A DNA stretch of 64,000 bases from Pseudodonghicola sp048268305 (GCF_048268305.1 NZ_JBLWVT010000004.1:124001-188000); one strand, 5' to 3'; counted from the first letter of the stretch, positions 43,628 through 53,324 are shown. Made by a program: numbers and translations. Notes: generated by a model from the sequence alone, not told the origin.

Positions 43628-44847
43628 GCGACCTCGCAGATGTGACAGAGGGTGAGAAGATAGATGCGGATGCAATCGAGATAATCGGCGATGTCGACCC
43701 GCTCATCCGGCATGGTATTGTATCGCCCGCCGGGGCCGCAGACCACGCCGGTCATGCCGCCGTGCTTGAACAGATGGCCGGCATCAGTGCCGAAAAAGCC
43801 CGGCGGGGTGATGGCGCCGGTCGGCTGATCCGTGCCCCGCACCGCCTTGTAGGCGGCATTCAGCGCGGTGACGATCGGGCTGTCCTTGGCGACCTCGAAG
43901 GCGGGCATGATCGGGCGATCCGCGCGCGCCTCGGCCCGGACCTCGGCCTTCAGCCCGGGGTGGCGGGCGCAAAGCCCATCCAGCACCTTGCGGATATCGG
44001 CCAGCGCGTTGTCCTGCGTCTGCCCGGGACCATAGCGGCCCGATCCCTTGAGGCGGACGAAATCGGCCACCTGCGGCGGGCGCCATTCGTGCAGATCGCG
44101 CCCCAGCGCCCCGTGCATCACCCCGACATGGACCCGGTTGATCGATCGGTGTTCCTCGCTCGGCGCGTCGGAAAAGGTCAGATCGCTCAGCTCCGGCACC
44201 AGCTCGCAGGCGGCGAGGATGGCATCCACCGCCTCCTCGCGTTTCGACAGATGCCGGGTCACGCCCTCCAGCTCGATGACGAAGGTGAAGGCCTCGGCGT
44301 GCATGGTGATCGCCTGCAGGTCCGAAGGCTCCGAGTTGATGAAATAATCGGCGCGCAGCCCGCTCTTCACCGCCGCATAGGTGCCGACGCCGCCCTGCAG
44401 CTCGCCGATCACGAAGGTCAGGATGACATCGCCCTTCAGCCGCACGCCCCGTTCGATCAGGCTGCGCAGGGCGCAGAGATAGGCGGCATCGCCCGCCTTC
44501 ATGTTCGACACGCCGATGCCATAGATGAAGGTGTCGTCCACCAGCCCGCCCCAGGGATCGACTGTCCAGCCCTCGGTCGCCGGGTTGGTGTCGAGATGGC
44601 CGTTGAACAGCAGGCTCTTGCCGCCGCCGGTGCCGCGCCAGATGCCGATGGCGTTCACCCGCTCCCCCTCGACTGGCATCAGATAGGCCTCATCCAGGCC
44701 CATGTCCTGCATCAGCCTGACCATATGTTCGGCCAGCACCCGTTCGCCGGGGGTCTCGGTATAGGATTTGTGCCGGACCATCTCGGAAAGGGTCGCGAGG
44801 CAGGCCTCTTCGTCAATCGAACGGGCTAGGGCAAGGGGATCGGTCAT
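43624..44847 (-). CDS. M20-family amidohydrolase with degenerate metal site
   Basis: A 407-residue M20 (ArgE/DapE/ACY1) fold protein. The first motif NGHLDT (His84, Asp86) is intact. The bridging metal Asp is replaced by Asn115 (GVSNMKAG). The usual Glu-Glu pair reads Glu149-Leu150. The last ligand His is Thr378 (NTMPDE). The Glu173 site (NSEPSD) remains. It may therefore bind one metal or have a changed mechanism. The family hydrolyses N-acyl or peptide bonds of small molecules. It lies between the fused ABC ATPase and M24-A, overlapping both by four bases, so it surely acts on what the transporter imports. Confidence 0.85.
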   Translation of the reverse strand: MTDPLALARSIDEEACLATLSEMVRHKSYTETPGERVLAEHMVRLMQDMGLDEAYLMPVEGERVNAIGIWRGTGGGKSLLFNGHLDTNPATEGWTVDPWGGLVDDTFIYGIGVSNMKAGDAAYLCALRSLIERGVRLKGDVILTFVIGELQGGVGTYAAVKSGLRADYFINSEPSDLQAITMHAEAFTFVIELEGVTRHLSKREEAVDAILAACELVPELSDLTFSDAPSEEHRSINRVHVGVMHGALGRDLHEWRPPQVADFVRLKGSGRYGPGQTQDNALADIRKVLDGLCARHPGLKAEVRAEARADRPIMPAFEVAKDSPIVTALNAAYKAVRGTDQPTGAITPPGFFGTDAGHLFKHGGMTGVVCGPGGRYNTMPDERVDIADYLDCIRIYLLTLCHICEVA

Positions 44848-46502
44848 TTTACGGGAACCTCGGGCAGGGGAGAGAGGGCATGGGCCACCGGCACCGCGTT
44901 CAGCAGCGCGCGGGTGTAATCGGCGCGTTCGGGCCGCTCGGCATCGGCGGCGGCGAAACTGTCGACCAGCTCGCCCTGGCGCATCACCACGATACGATGG
45001 GCCAATTGGCGGATCAGGTTCAGGTCATGGGTGATGAAAAGACAGGCGGCGCCGCTCTTGGCCTGAAGATCGACCAGCAGCCGGGCCACCGCCGCCTGCA
45101 CCGAGACGTCGAGCGCGGCGGTGATCTCGTCGCAGATCACCAGCTTGGGTTCGGCGGCAAAGGCGCGGGCGATGGCGACGCGCTGTTTCTGTCCGCCGGA
45201 CAGCTGATGCGGATAGCGGCTGGCGAATTCGGGCGGCAGCAGCACCATCTCGAGAAGCTTGGCCACCCGCGCCTTCACCTGCGCCGCCGGCACGATGTCA
45301 TAGAGCCTGAGTGGGCGCGACAGGATGCGGCCGATGGTTTCGCGCGGGTTGAGGCTGGCGTCGGGGTGCTGAAACACGATCTGCACGTCACGGCGATAGG
45401 CGCGGTCGAAATCCTCGCGCCGGTCGAAGTGGCGGCCGTCGAAGGTGATTCGCCCCTCGAAGGGGGTCAGCCCGGTCGCGGCCTTTGCGATGGTCGATTT
45501 GCCCGACCCGCTTTCGCCGACCACGCCGAGCAGTTCGCCGGCGCGCAGGTCGAAGGACATCTCCCTGGCGCCCAGATGCGCCTTGGCCTTGGGGTCGAGC
45601 AGCCGGGTCAGCCAGCCCGGGTCGTTATAGCGCACGCTGATCTTGTCGAGCCTCAGCAGCGGCGTCTCGATCTTGGGCTCGGCCACCGCGATGCGGTCCT
45701 GCGGCCGCGGCAGCGCCTCCAGCAGGCGGCGAGTATAGGGGTGTTCGGGCCGGTTGAACACGGTCTCAACATCGCCGGCCTCCACCACCTCGCCCTGATA
45801 GAGCACCGAGACGGTATCGGCGATCCGCGACACCAGCCCCAGATCGTGCGAGATATAAAGCGCCGCCACCCCGGTTTCCTCGCGCAGCTTGACGAAGAGT
45901 TCCAGGATCTGCTGCGCGGTGAGGATGTCGAGCGCGGTGGTCGGCTCGTCGAAGATGATCAGCTCGGGCGCGCAGGCGAAGGCGGTGGCGATGATGACGC
46001 GCTGCTTTTCCCCGCCCGAGGCCTCGTGCGGATAGCGCCGCATCAGTTGCGCCGGATTGCGGATGCCGGTGCGGGTCAGTGCTGCTTCGGCCTCGTGTCG
46101 GGCCTCCTTCGGCGTCATGCCGCGGTGGCGGATCAGCACCTCGGTCACCTGATCGCCGAGCCGCATCGAGGGGTTGAGCGCCGCGCTCGGATCTTGGAAG
46201 ACCATCGAGACGCGCTTGCCGCGCAGATCCGACAGGGCGCGCGGGCTCTTGCTCAGCATGTCCTCGCCATCGAGCAGGATGGCGCCGCCCAACTCGCGGG
46301 CGTTGCCCGGCAGGGCGCGGGTGATCGCCCAGGCCAGCGTCGACTTGCCCGAGCCGCTTTCGCCGACGATGGCGTGGGTTTCACCCGGGGCGATGCGCAG
46401 GGTGACCTTCTTCAGGGCGTCGACCCGGCCGTCCTCGGTGTCATAGCCGAGCGAATACTCCCAGACATCGAGCACCGGGCGAGGCTTCGGGGATACGGAC
46501 AT
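44844..46502 (-). CDS. Fused double ABC ATPase of a peptide transporter (DppD-DppF type)
   Basis: A 552-residue protein with two complete oligopeptide-type ATPase domains. The first has Walker A GESGSGKS at residues 47-54 and the signature SGGEKQR. The second has another GESGSGKS near 338-345 and LSGGQKQRV. In Dpp/Opp systems these are usually two proteins. It overlaps the DppC-type permease by one base and the M20 gene by four, showing tight coupling. It energises import of a peptide-like or amide solute. Confidence 0.93.
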   Translation of the reverse strand: MSVSPKPRPVLDVWEYSLGYDTEDGRVDALKKVTLRIAPGETHAIVGESGSGKSTLAWAITRALPGNARELGGAILLDGEDMLSKSPRALSDLRGKRVSMVFQDPSAALNPSMRLGDQVTEVLIRHRGMTPKEARHEAEAALTRTGIRNPAQLMRRYPHEASGGEKQRVIIATAFACAPELIIFDEPTTALDILTAQQILELFVKLREETGVAALYISHDLGLVSRIADTVSVLYQGEVVEAGDVETVFNRPEHPYTRRLLEALPRPQDRIAVAEPKIETPLLRLDKISVRYNDPGWLTRLLDPKAKAHLGAREMSFDLRAGELLGVVGESGSGKSTIAKAATGLTPFEGRITFDGRHFDRREDFDRAYRRDVQIVFQHPDASLNPRETIGRILSRPLRLYDIVPAAQVKARVAKLLEMVLLPPEFASRYPHQLSGGQKQRVAIARAFAAEPKLVICDEITAALDVSVQAAVARLLVDLQAKSGAACLFITHDLNLIRQLAHRIVVMRQGELVDSFAAADAERPERADYTRALLNAVPVAHALSPLPEVPVK

Positions 46503-47320
46503 CAGCGGCTCCGTTTCGGGTCGAAGGCGTCGCGCAGGGCGTCACCGAACAGGTTGAAGCCCATCGCCGTCATGGCGATGGCGATGCCGGGGATGGCGAC
46601 GCACCAGGGATTGCGGAACATGAACTGCCGCGCTTCCGAGACCATCAGCCCCCATTCGGTCGAGGGCGGCTGGGCGCCGAGGCCGAGAAAGCCGAGCGTG
46701 GCGCCGATCATGATGGCGAAACTGACCCGGATGGTGGCTTCCACGATGATTGGCCCCAGGGCGTTTGGCAGCACCTCGCGGAAGACGATCCAGGTGCGGG
46801 ATTCGCCGCGGGCGATGGCGGCCAGCACATATTCCCGTGTGCGCACCGACAGGACCGAGGATCGCGCGACGCGGGCCATGCCGGGGGTGAAGGTAACGGC
46901 CACCGCCAGCAGCGCCTGGCCGGTGCCGCCGCCCAGGAAGGTGACGATCAGCAGGGTGAACAGCAGCTCCGGCATCGCCAGAAGGCCATCGAGCAACCGC
47001 ATGATCAGGCTGTCGGTGCGGCCGCCGGCGACCCCGGCGATCACCCCGATGACCGAGCCGACGCCGACGCCGAGCGCGGTGGCTCCCAGCCCGAAGAAGA
47101 CGGTGGAGGGGGCGCCGGTCAGGATGCGGGACAGGATATCGCGACCATATTGGTCGGTGCCCAGCAGGAATTGCAGGCTCGGCGCCTCAAGCCGGTTGCG
47201 GGGGTGGAACTGCTGCGGGTCGAAGGGGGCGAGCCAGGGGCCGAACAGGGCGATGGACAGCACGATGATCAGCAGGAGCGTGCCGGCGATCCCGTTGGGA
47301 GAGGAGAGGATCTTACGCAT
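46502..47320 (-). CDS. Peptide-type ABC transporter permease (DppC type)
   Basis: A 272-residue inner-membrane permease. It begins with a membrane anchor (GTLLLIIVLSIALFGPWLAPFDP). It carries the DppC signatures FLLGTDQYGRDILSRILTGA and a coupling motif in REYVLAAIARGESRTWIVFREVLPNALGP. It overlaps the DppB-type gene by eight bases. Confidence 0.93.
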   Translation of the reverse strand: MRKILSSPNGIAGTLLLIIVLSIALFGPWLAPFDPQQFHPRNRLEAPSLQFLLGTDQYGRDILSRILTGAPSTVFFGLGATALGVGVGSVIGVIAGVAGGRTDSLIMRLLDGLLAMPELLFTLLIVTFLGGGTGQALLAVAVTFTPGMARVARSSVLSVRTREYVLAAIARGESRTWIVFREVLPNALGPIIVEATIRVSFAIMIGATLGFLGLGAQPPSTEWGLMVSEARQFMFRNPWCVAIPGIAIAMTAMGFNLFGDALRDAFDPKRSR

Positions 47321-48263
47321 AGCGCACTCTCGGGTCGAGTTTGGCGATGATCAGATCGGCCAGCAGGTTCGATAGCGCATAGACCACGGCGAGCAGGAGG
47401 GTGATCGCCTGGATCACCGGCAGGTCGCGGTTCTGCAGCGCATAGATCAGCAACCGGCCCAGCCCGGGCCAGGCGAAGATCTCCTCGACCACGATGATGC
47501 CGCCCAGCAGATAGCCGATGTCGAGCGAGATCACCGCCACCGCCGGGGCCAGCGAATTGGGCAAAGCATGGCGCCAGATCACCCGGCCTTCGCTCAACCC
47601 CTTGAGCCGGGCGGCGCGGACATAGTCCGACGACAGCACCTCGGACATCTCGGACCGCACCTGGCGCGAGATATGGGCCATCAGGATCAGCCCCAGCGTC
47701 ATCGCCGGCAGCACCGCGTGATCGAGGAACGAGGGCAGATCCTCGGTCGGCGGGGTAAAGCCGCCAGCCGGGAAGATCGGGTTCTCCGGCCGGGCAAAGA
47801 CCACCAGCAGGAGCGTCGCGGTGACGAACTCGGGCAGGGCGGTGCCGACATAGGAGAAGAGACCGATCACGGTGTCGACGATCGTGCCCCGCTTGATCGC
47901 CGCGAGGGCGCCAAGCGGGATCGCGATCACGGTGACGGTGGCCAGCGCGATGCCGGCCAGCCAGAGGGAGTTCACGAAGGCGCCGCCCACAACATCCGAG
48001 ACCGGCAGTCCCAGCCGCAGCGACATGCCGAAATTCCCCTGCAGCACCCCGCCGATCCAATGAAGATATTGCAGGTGGAGCGGCTGATCGAGGCCGAGCT
48101 GGCGTTCGAGCGCGGCGAGGTTTTCAGGGGTCGCATTTTCGCCCAGGATCATCAGCGCGGCGTTGCCGGGCAGCACATTGGTGATCGCGAAGACCGCGAG
48201 TGTGACAATGGCCAGGACGACAATCACCGCGCCCAGGCGCCGGATCAGATAGCTGAGGCTCAC
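47313..48263 (-). CDS. Peptide-type ABC transporter permease (DppB type)
   Basis: A 316-residue inner-membrane permease. It starts LSYLIRRLGAVIVVLAIVTLAVF and has the DppB-typical LPGNAALMILGENATPENLAALERQLGLD periplasmic segment in short form. The coupling motif is SDYVRAARLKGLSEGRVIWRHALPN. It follows the binding-protein gene by 18 bp. With the DppC-type subunit it forms the translocation pore. Confidence 0.93.
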   Translation of the reverse strand: MSLSYLIRRLGAVIVVLAIVTLAVFAITNVLPGNAALMILGENATPENLAALERQLGLDQPLHLQYLHWIGGVLQGNFGMSLRLGLPVSDVVGGAFVNSLWLAGIALATVTVIAIPLGALAAIKRGTIVDTVIGLFSYVGTALPEFVTATLLLVVFARPENPIFPAGGFTPPTEDLPSFLDHAVLPAMTLGLILMAHISRQVRSEMSEVLSSDYVRAARLKGLSEGRVIWRHALPNSLAPAVAVISLDIGYLLGGIIVVEEIFAWPGLGRLLIYALQNRDLPVIQAITLLLAVVYALSNLLADLIIAKLDPRVRYA

Positions 48264-48281
48264 GCGTTCGTTTCCCCGGTC

Positions 48282-49817
48282 TTACTGGTCGAGCCAGACG
48301 TTCTCGACGAAGAAATAGCGTGAAATCGGCGCCACCTCCCAGTCGTGGGTGCTGTCGCGGCTGGCGGTCAGCACGTCTTCGAAGAAGGGCACGATATAGG
48401 GGGTATCGCGCAGCTCCATCGCCTGCGCCTCGGCATAGATCTTGGCGCGTTCCGTCGGATCGGTGATCGACCGGCCCTTGGCGATCAGCGAGTCGAACTC
48501 GACATTCTTCCACTCGGTGTCCTGATAGGAGGCGTCCGAGGTCAGCAGCAGATTATAGGTGGCGTCGATGGTCGGCTGCATGCCCCAATAGCCGATATAG
48601 AACGGCCCCTTCATCCAGACGTTGGCCAGATAGGTGTCATGCGGCATCGTCTCGATCTTGATGGTGAAACCGGCGGCGGCGGCGGTCTGCTGCAGCGCGA
48701 TGGCGGTCTGGGTGCGGATCGCCGGCCGGTCCGAGGCCACCAGCGTCACCTCGATCCCGTTGGGATAGCCGGCCTCGGCCAGCAGCGCGCGGGCGCCCTC
48801 TGGGTCATAATCGATCACCGGCTTTTCGGTGGCATATTGCAGCTCGGGCGGTACGAGGCTGTCATAGGCGGGGCGGCCCAGACCTTCGAGGATGATATCG
48901 ACCAGCAGGTCACGGTCGACCGCCTTGGCCAATGCCTTGCGTATCCGGATGTCGGACCAGGGCTCGGCATCCTGACGCATCACGATGCAGACATAGCGAC
49001 CCGAGTTCACCCGCTTGGCGTCGATCCCGGCGCTGGCGGCGATGCGCTGGAAATCGGCCTGCTGCACGGTCAGCATCACGTCGGTGGCGCCGGACAGGAA
49101 GTTCGCGGTCTCGGCCGTCAGATCGGGGAAGAGCATCATCTCGACCGCGTCGAGATAAGGCTTGCCGGGAATATAATAGGCCGCGTGCTTGACCATGCGC
49201 ACCATGCGAGCGCTGTCATAAGTCTCCAGCTTGAAGGGGCCGGTGCCGTTCACGCTGGTTTCCAGCGCCGTCAGATCGCCCTCCAGTGCCTTGCGCGACA
49301 GGATGCAGGCATTGGCATGCGCGGTCGAGAACGGCAGGTCGGCGAAGGGCGCCGACAGGGTGAAGCGCACGGTCAGATCGTTCAGTGCCTCGACCTTCTC
49401 CACCATCTTCAGCACCGAGGTGGCCGAGGCCGGGATGTCCGGGTTCAGGATCGCCTCATAGGTGGCGACCACATCGTCGGCGGTGAGCGGCGAGCCATCG
49501 TGAAAGGTCACACCGGCGCGCAGGTGATAGGTGAATTCGGTCGCATCCGCCGAGGCATCCCAGCTTTCCGCCAGATCGGGATGCGGCTGGCTGTCGAGCC
49601 CGATCCGCGTCAGCCGGGAATAGAGCATGTCGATGCAGGGATATTCCGCCGGTCCCGACAGGGTCAGCGGGTTCAGCGTGGCGATGCGGGTGGAGTGGCT
49701 GATCTTCAGCGTTCCGCCGGGTTTGGGAGCGGTCTGCCCGAAGGACATCGAAGGCAACGCGGTGGTGGCGGCAAGCCCCATCAGCACATGGCGGCGTTTC
49801 AAGGTCAGGTGGTTCAC
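48282..49817 (-). CDS. Peptide-type ABC transporter substrate-binding protein
   Basis: A 511-residue family 5 extracellular solute-binding protein. The N-terminus LKRRHVLMGLAATTALPSMSFG contains a twin-arginine-like signal with cleavage near the FGQTA region. The mature part has LKISHSTRIATLNPLTLSG, the family segment FTYHLRAGVTFHDGSPLTADDVV (given in part) and IRKALAKAVDRDLLVD. The start is a GTG at 49817 with AGGAGAG upstream. Family members bind di- and oligopeptides, opines, glutathione or other amides. Neighbouring amidohydrolases suggest a blocked or cyclic peptide-like ligand. Confidence 0.92.
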   Translation of the reverse strand: MNHLTLKRRHVLMGLAATTALPSMSFGQTAPKPGGTLKISHSTRIATLNPLTLSGPAEYPCIDMLYSRLTRIGLDSQPHPDLAESWDASADATEFTYHLRAGVTFHDGSPLTADDVVATYEAILNPDIPASATSVLKMVEKVEALNDLTVRFTLSAPFADLPFSTAHANACILSRKALEGDLTALETSVNGTGPFKLETYDSARMVRMVKHAAYYIPGKPYLDAVEMMLFPDLTAETANFLSGATDVMLTVQQADFQRIAASAGIDAKRVNSGRYVCIVMRQDAEPWSDIRIRKALAKAVDRDLLVDIILEGLGRPAYDSLVPPELQYATEKPVIDYDPEGARALLAEAGYPNGIEVTLVASDRPAIRTQTAIALQQTAAAAGFTIKIETMPHDTYLANVWMKGPFYIGYWGMQPTIDATYNLLLTSDASYQDTEWKNVEFDSLIAKGRSITDPTERAKIYAEAQAMELRDTPYIVPFFEDVLTASRDSTHDWEVAPISRYFFVENVWLDQ

Positions 49818-49901
49818 GGGATACTCTCCTGTCAGGTTGGGCCCCGGGGGGAGGGGGGCAGATGGGCACTTTGGCGGCCCGGTCTTATTGGCCTTGCGGC
49901 G

Positions 49902-51080
49902 CTACGCGATGACGGTCAGGTCGTCGGGCAGATCGGTGAGGCGCTCGGGCGCGCCTTCGGTGACAAGCAGGGTATGGCCCACGCCCATGGCAAGGCCGCT
50001 GTCCTGATTGCCGTTCATCACGTGATAGAACAGCGTCATGCCGGGTTCGCAGAGCGTGGCGCTGCCGGAATAGATCATCGGCGGCACGTCCATCGAGGTG
50101 GGCGCATAGGAGATGCCGACCGAATAGCCGGTGGCGCCATAGCGCGAGGCGGCGAAGCCGGCGCGGTCGAGGTGATCGGCATAGCAGTCGAAGATCTCGC
50201 CCAGCGAGGTGCCCGGGCGGGCGAGGTCGGTCATCCGCGCCAGCGCCTCGCGGGCGACGTCATACATGCGGCGCTGTTCGTCGTTGAGCCGGCCCAGCAC
50301 GATCAGCCATTCGGTCTTGACGTTGTAATGCTTCAGCGGCACCGGATATTCGACCAGGATCTGGTCGTTGGCCTCAAGCCGGCGCGGATTGGTGACGCCG
50401 CGCCCGAAGACCGCGCGTTCGCCGGAGTTGAAAAGCGGCGCGTTCGGCGGCATGTCGGCCCCGTCGCCCAGGATCGAGGCGAGGTATTCCGCCTTCAGAT
50501 CGCTGTCGAGAATGCCGGGGCGGGCCGCTGCGATCACCCGGCTCAGCGCGCGGTCGCAGATCTTGCCGGCCTGGCGCATGATCTCGATCTCGGCCGGGGA
50601 TTTCACCACCCGCAGCTTGCGGATCAGCTGGTCGTCATCCTCCAGCCGGCACCAGTCGCCAAAGCTCTGCTGGCAGCGCCAGAGGTTCCAGCCGGTCAGC
50701 CCGTGGGTGTTCAGCTCGATCGCCACCCGGGCGCCCTTCAGCCCATGTTCGTCCAGGATCGCCTTGAGGTCCTCGGCCGGATTGGCGTCGTCGGCGTCCC
50801 ACCAGATGCGGATATCCTCGATGGTCGAGGTCATCCGCGCCTGGATCAGGTCGGGCCGCCGCGTCAGCAGCACGATGGGCCGGTCGTCGGCGGTGACCAG
50901 CGCGCATTGGAAGAAGACGAAACCGCCGCTGTCATAGCCGGTCAGCCAGAACAGGCTTTCCTGCGAGAACACCAGCATCGCGTCCAGCCCGCGATCGGCC
51001 AGCGTCTTGCGCAGCCGCGCCTGACGCGCGTCCAGCTCGCTGCGCGCGAAGGGCAGCATGCTCTGGGGGGCAAAGGCCAA
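49902..51080 (-). CDS. M24-B: creatinase/ectoine-hydrolase-like M24 family protein
   Basis: A protein of about 392 residues, first gene of the minus-strand transporter operon. It shares AMLVFSQESLFWLTGYD and SMDVPPMIYSG with M24-A (ALLIFAQESHYYLTGFD; WMDVPPMIYTG). As in M24-A the metal-binding Asp pair is missing; the sequence reads QILVEYP then YNVKTEWLI, with Glu257 at the creatinase-type position. The TTG at 51080 is chosen because GAGAGG lies eight bases upstream; an ATG at 51059 is also possible. Starts near 51164 would lie inside the GntR operator and are unlikely. An ectoine-hydrolase role is possible but the other ectoine genes are absent. Confidence 0.82.
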   Translation of the reverse strand: MAFAPQSMLPFARSELDARQARLRKTLADRGLDAMLVFSQESLFWLTGYDSGGFVFFQCALVTADDRPIVLLTRRPDLIQARMTSTIEDIRIWWDADDANPAEDLKAILDEHGLKGARVAIELNTHGLTGWNLWRCQQSFGDWCRLEDDDQLIRKLRVVKSPAEIEIMRQAGKICDRALSRVIAAARPGILDSDLKAEYLASILGDGADMPPNAPLFNSGERAVFGRGVTNPRRLEANDQILVEYPVPLKHYNVKTEWLIVLGRLNDEQRRMYDVAREALARMTDLARPGTSLGEIFDCYADHLDRAGFAASRYGATGYSVGISYAPTSMDVPPMIYSGSATLCEPGMTLFYHVMNGNQDSGLAMGVGHTLLVTEGAPERLTDLPDDLTVIA

Positions 51081-51151
51081 ATCCAGATCCTCTCCTGTGA
51101 TGGCGCCGACGTTACCCGCCGTGCGACTCGGTTTATGGGGCGACCTTAGAA

Positions 51152-51165
51152 AGTGGTATACCACT
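51152..51165. promoter_or_regulatory. GntR/FCD operator 1 (AGTGGTA-TACCACT)
   Basis: A perfect 14-bp palindrome containing TGGTATACCA, the form bound by GntR regulators of the FCD class. It lies between the M24-B/transporter operon (minus) and the gntR-type gene (plus). The same 10-bp core appears at 56813-56822. Confidence 0.82.
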
Positions 51166-51330
51166 AGTCAACCAATGGAATTCTATTTGCATGTTATGCC
51201 GGGACTGGGCTAATCGGGGGGAACTGTTTAGCGTTCCGGGCGATTGGAACGACAAGGATGGACGCCGAGGTTCCGGGTGCCTGTGCTTCCCTTTGGGGGG
51301 CTGAGACCCGCGGCGGATAAAGGGAGCGTG

Positions 51331-51981
51331 ATGCTGAACTCGCCCGATAAACGGCTTGCTCTGCAGGCCTATGAGGCCATCCTCAAGCTGATTGAGGATG
51401 GCGATGCGCGTCCCGGCGACCTGGTGACCGAACGGCGGCTGGCTGACCGGTTGTCGATGTCGCGCACGCCGGTGCGCGATGCGCTGCTGATGCTCGAAGG
51501 CGAGGGGCTGTTGATTCGTCAGGGCAGCCGTGGCCTGCAGGTCAAGCAGATGCGGATCGAGGAATACATGGATGCGCTGCAGATCCGCCTGCTGCTGGAA
51601 CCGCCGGTGGCGCGGATGGCGGCGGGCAAGGTGCCGCAGGCCGAAATCGACGCTCTGCGTGCCGAGTTGGAGGCGCTTCTCGCCGCCGGCCAGGGGCAGG
51701 CCGACCGCGCCGTGGTGCGGGATCTGGACGAAAACCTGCACGGTGGACTGGCGCGGGCGGTGGGCAATCCGCAACTGGCCCATATCATCCAGACGGTACG
51801 ACGGCAGACCCAGATGTTCGACCTGCGTGCCATGCCCGAGCGGCTGGAGGACACCTGTCGTGAACACCTCAAGGTTCTGGCGGCGATCGAGGCTGGCGAT
51901 GGCGCGGCCGCCGAGGCGGCGATGGCCGAGCATCTGGGACGCGTGCAGGACAGTATCATCAAGAGATTGACGCGCAGATGA
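51331..51981 (+). CDS. GntR-family (FCD) transcriptional regulator
   Basis: A 216-residue regulator. The winged helix-turn-helix is at about residues 10-75 (LVTERRLADRLSMSRTPVRDAL, then GLLIRQGSRGLQV). The FCD ligand domain follows, with metal-site candidates in LDENLHGGLARAVGNPQL and DTCREHLKVLAAIEAGD. The ATG at 51331 has AGGGAG upstream; the longer frame to 51244 is less likely. It overlaps the M20 carbamoylase gene by four bases. The palindromes at 51152 and 56813 are its probable sites, making it the controller of the whole amide locus. Confidence 0.9.
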   Translation: MLNSPDKRLALQAYEAILKLIEDGDARPGDLVTERRLADRLSMSRTPVRDALLMLEGEGLLIRQGSRGLQVKQMRIEEYMDALQIRLLLEPPVARMAAGKVPQAEIDALRAELEALLAAGQGQADRAVVRDLDENLHGGLARAVGNPQLAHIIQTVRRQTQMFDLRAMPERLEDTCREHLKVLAAIEAGDGAAAEAAMAEHLGRVQDSIIKRLTRR

Positions 51982-53324
51982 CCACCGCCCCGATGCAGAA
52001 CCTGACCCGGGCGCAGGATGCGCCGGGCGCCGCGCCGCTGTCGGCAACGGCGCCGATGCCCGATATCGCGCTTGCGGTCCGGCTGTTCGACGAACTCAGG
52101 GTCCGCACCGGCGGTGGCCGCCCGGAACGCGGCATCACCCGCGCCTCCTATGGGCTGGGCGAGCAGATCGCCCATGAGATGGTTCAGCGCGAGGCGCGCC
52201 GGCTCGGGATGAGCTGCGAGATCGACGCGGGCTGTAACCTCTATATGACGCTCAAGGGGCAGCAGGAGGGGCCGGCGGTGATGGTCGGCTCGCATCTGGA
52301 TTCGGTGCCCTCGGGGGGCAATTTCGACGGCGCCGCCGGGGTCTTGGCGGGGCTCGCGGTGGCCTCGGGCTTCGTCAAGGCGGGGTTGCGGCCGGCGCGC
52401 GATCTGGTGGTCGTGGCGATCCGGGCCGAGGAAAGCACCTGGTTCGGTGCCTCCTATATCGGGAGCCGCGCCGCCTTCGGTGCGCTTCGGGGCGAGGAGC
52501 TGGATAGTGTGCGCCGCGCCGGCGACGGCATCCCGCTGGGGGCGGCCATCGCCTCGGCCGGGGGCGATACCGACCGCCTGCGCGCCGGGCAGGGCTATCT
52601 CGATCCGACCATGATCGCCGCCTTTGTCGAGCCGCATATCGAACAGGGGCGGGTGCTGGCGGAGGAAGGGCGCGCCCTTGGTCTGGTCACCGGCATCCGT
52701 GGCAGCTTCCGCCATCGCCAGGCCTGGTGCGAGGGCAGCTATTCCCACTCCGGCGCCACCCCGCGCAGCCACCGGCAGGATGCGGTCCTGGCCACCGCCC
52801 GGCTGGTCGTCGCGCTGGACGAGGCCTGGAAACGGCTTGCCGCCGCGGGGCGTGATCTGGCGGTGACCTTCGGTCAGATCGGCACCGACCGCGATCAGGC
52901 GGCCTTTTCCAAGGTCGCGGGGCGGGTCGATTTCTCGGTCGACATTCGCAGCGAAGAGCCGGATACGCTCGACCTGATGCGTGGCGAACTGGCCCGCGCC
53001 GTGGCCGAGGTCGAGGCGGAATGCGACGTGCATTTTCATCTGGGGCCGGAGACGTCGAGCCAACCGGCGCGGATGGATCGGGGGCTGATCGCCCAATTCG
53101 CCCGCATCGCCGCCGAGCAGGAAATCGACGCCCGGCCGATGGCCTGCGGCGCCGGCCATGACGCCGCCGTCTTCGCCCAGCATGGGGTGGCAACGGCCAT
53201 GCTCTTCATCCGTAACCGCAACGGCAGCCATAACCCTTTCGAGGCGATGGAGATCGAGGATTTCGCCGAGGCTGCGCGCCTGCTCTCGGTCTTCTGCGCC
53301 GAAGGTCCGGAGACCAACCGATGA
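51978..53324 (+). CDS. Zn-dependent M20 hydrolase, hydantoinase/carbamoylase family
   Basis: A 448-residue amidohydrolase of the allantoate amidohydrolase / N-carbamoyl-amino-acid hydrolase group. The metal ligands are intact: GSHLDSVPSGGNFDGAAG (His, Asp), AEESTWFG (Glu pair), HIEQG (His), GAGHDA and the C-terminal His in GSHNPFEAM. It cleaves a carbamoyl or amide bond of an N-substituted amino acid. It is the first enzyme gene after the gntR-type regulator, overlapping its stop and the start of the dehydrogenase gene. In contrast with the M20 gene at 43624 its active site is complete. Confidence 0.92.
   Translation: MTTAPMQNLTRAQDAPGAAPLSATAPMPDIALAVRLFDELRVRTGGGRPERGITRASYGLGEQIAHEMVQREARRLGMSCEIDAGCNLYMTLKGQQEGPAVMVGSHLDSVPSGGNFDGAAGVLAGLAVASGFVKAGLRPARDLVVVAIRAEESTWFGASYIGSRAAFGALRGEELDSVRRAGDGIPLGAAIASAGGDTDRLRAGQGYLDPTMIAAFVEPHIEQGRVLAEEGRALGLVTGIRGSFRHRQAWCEGSYSHSGATPRSHRQDAVLATARLVVALDEAWKRLAAAGRDLAVTFGQIGTDRDQAAFSKVAGRVDFSVDIRSEEPDTLDLMRGELARAVAEVEAECDVHFHLGPETSSQPARMDRGLIAQFARIAAEQEIDARPMACGAGHDAAVFAQHGVATAMLFIRNRNGSHNPFEAMEIEDFAEAARLLSVFCAEGPETNR

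Noticed and set aside
48345..51149. 934-codon open frame on the plus strand
   Set aside because: It lies antisense to the peptide binding protein and M24-B genes, has low-complexity composition and no recognisable domain.
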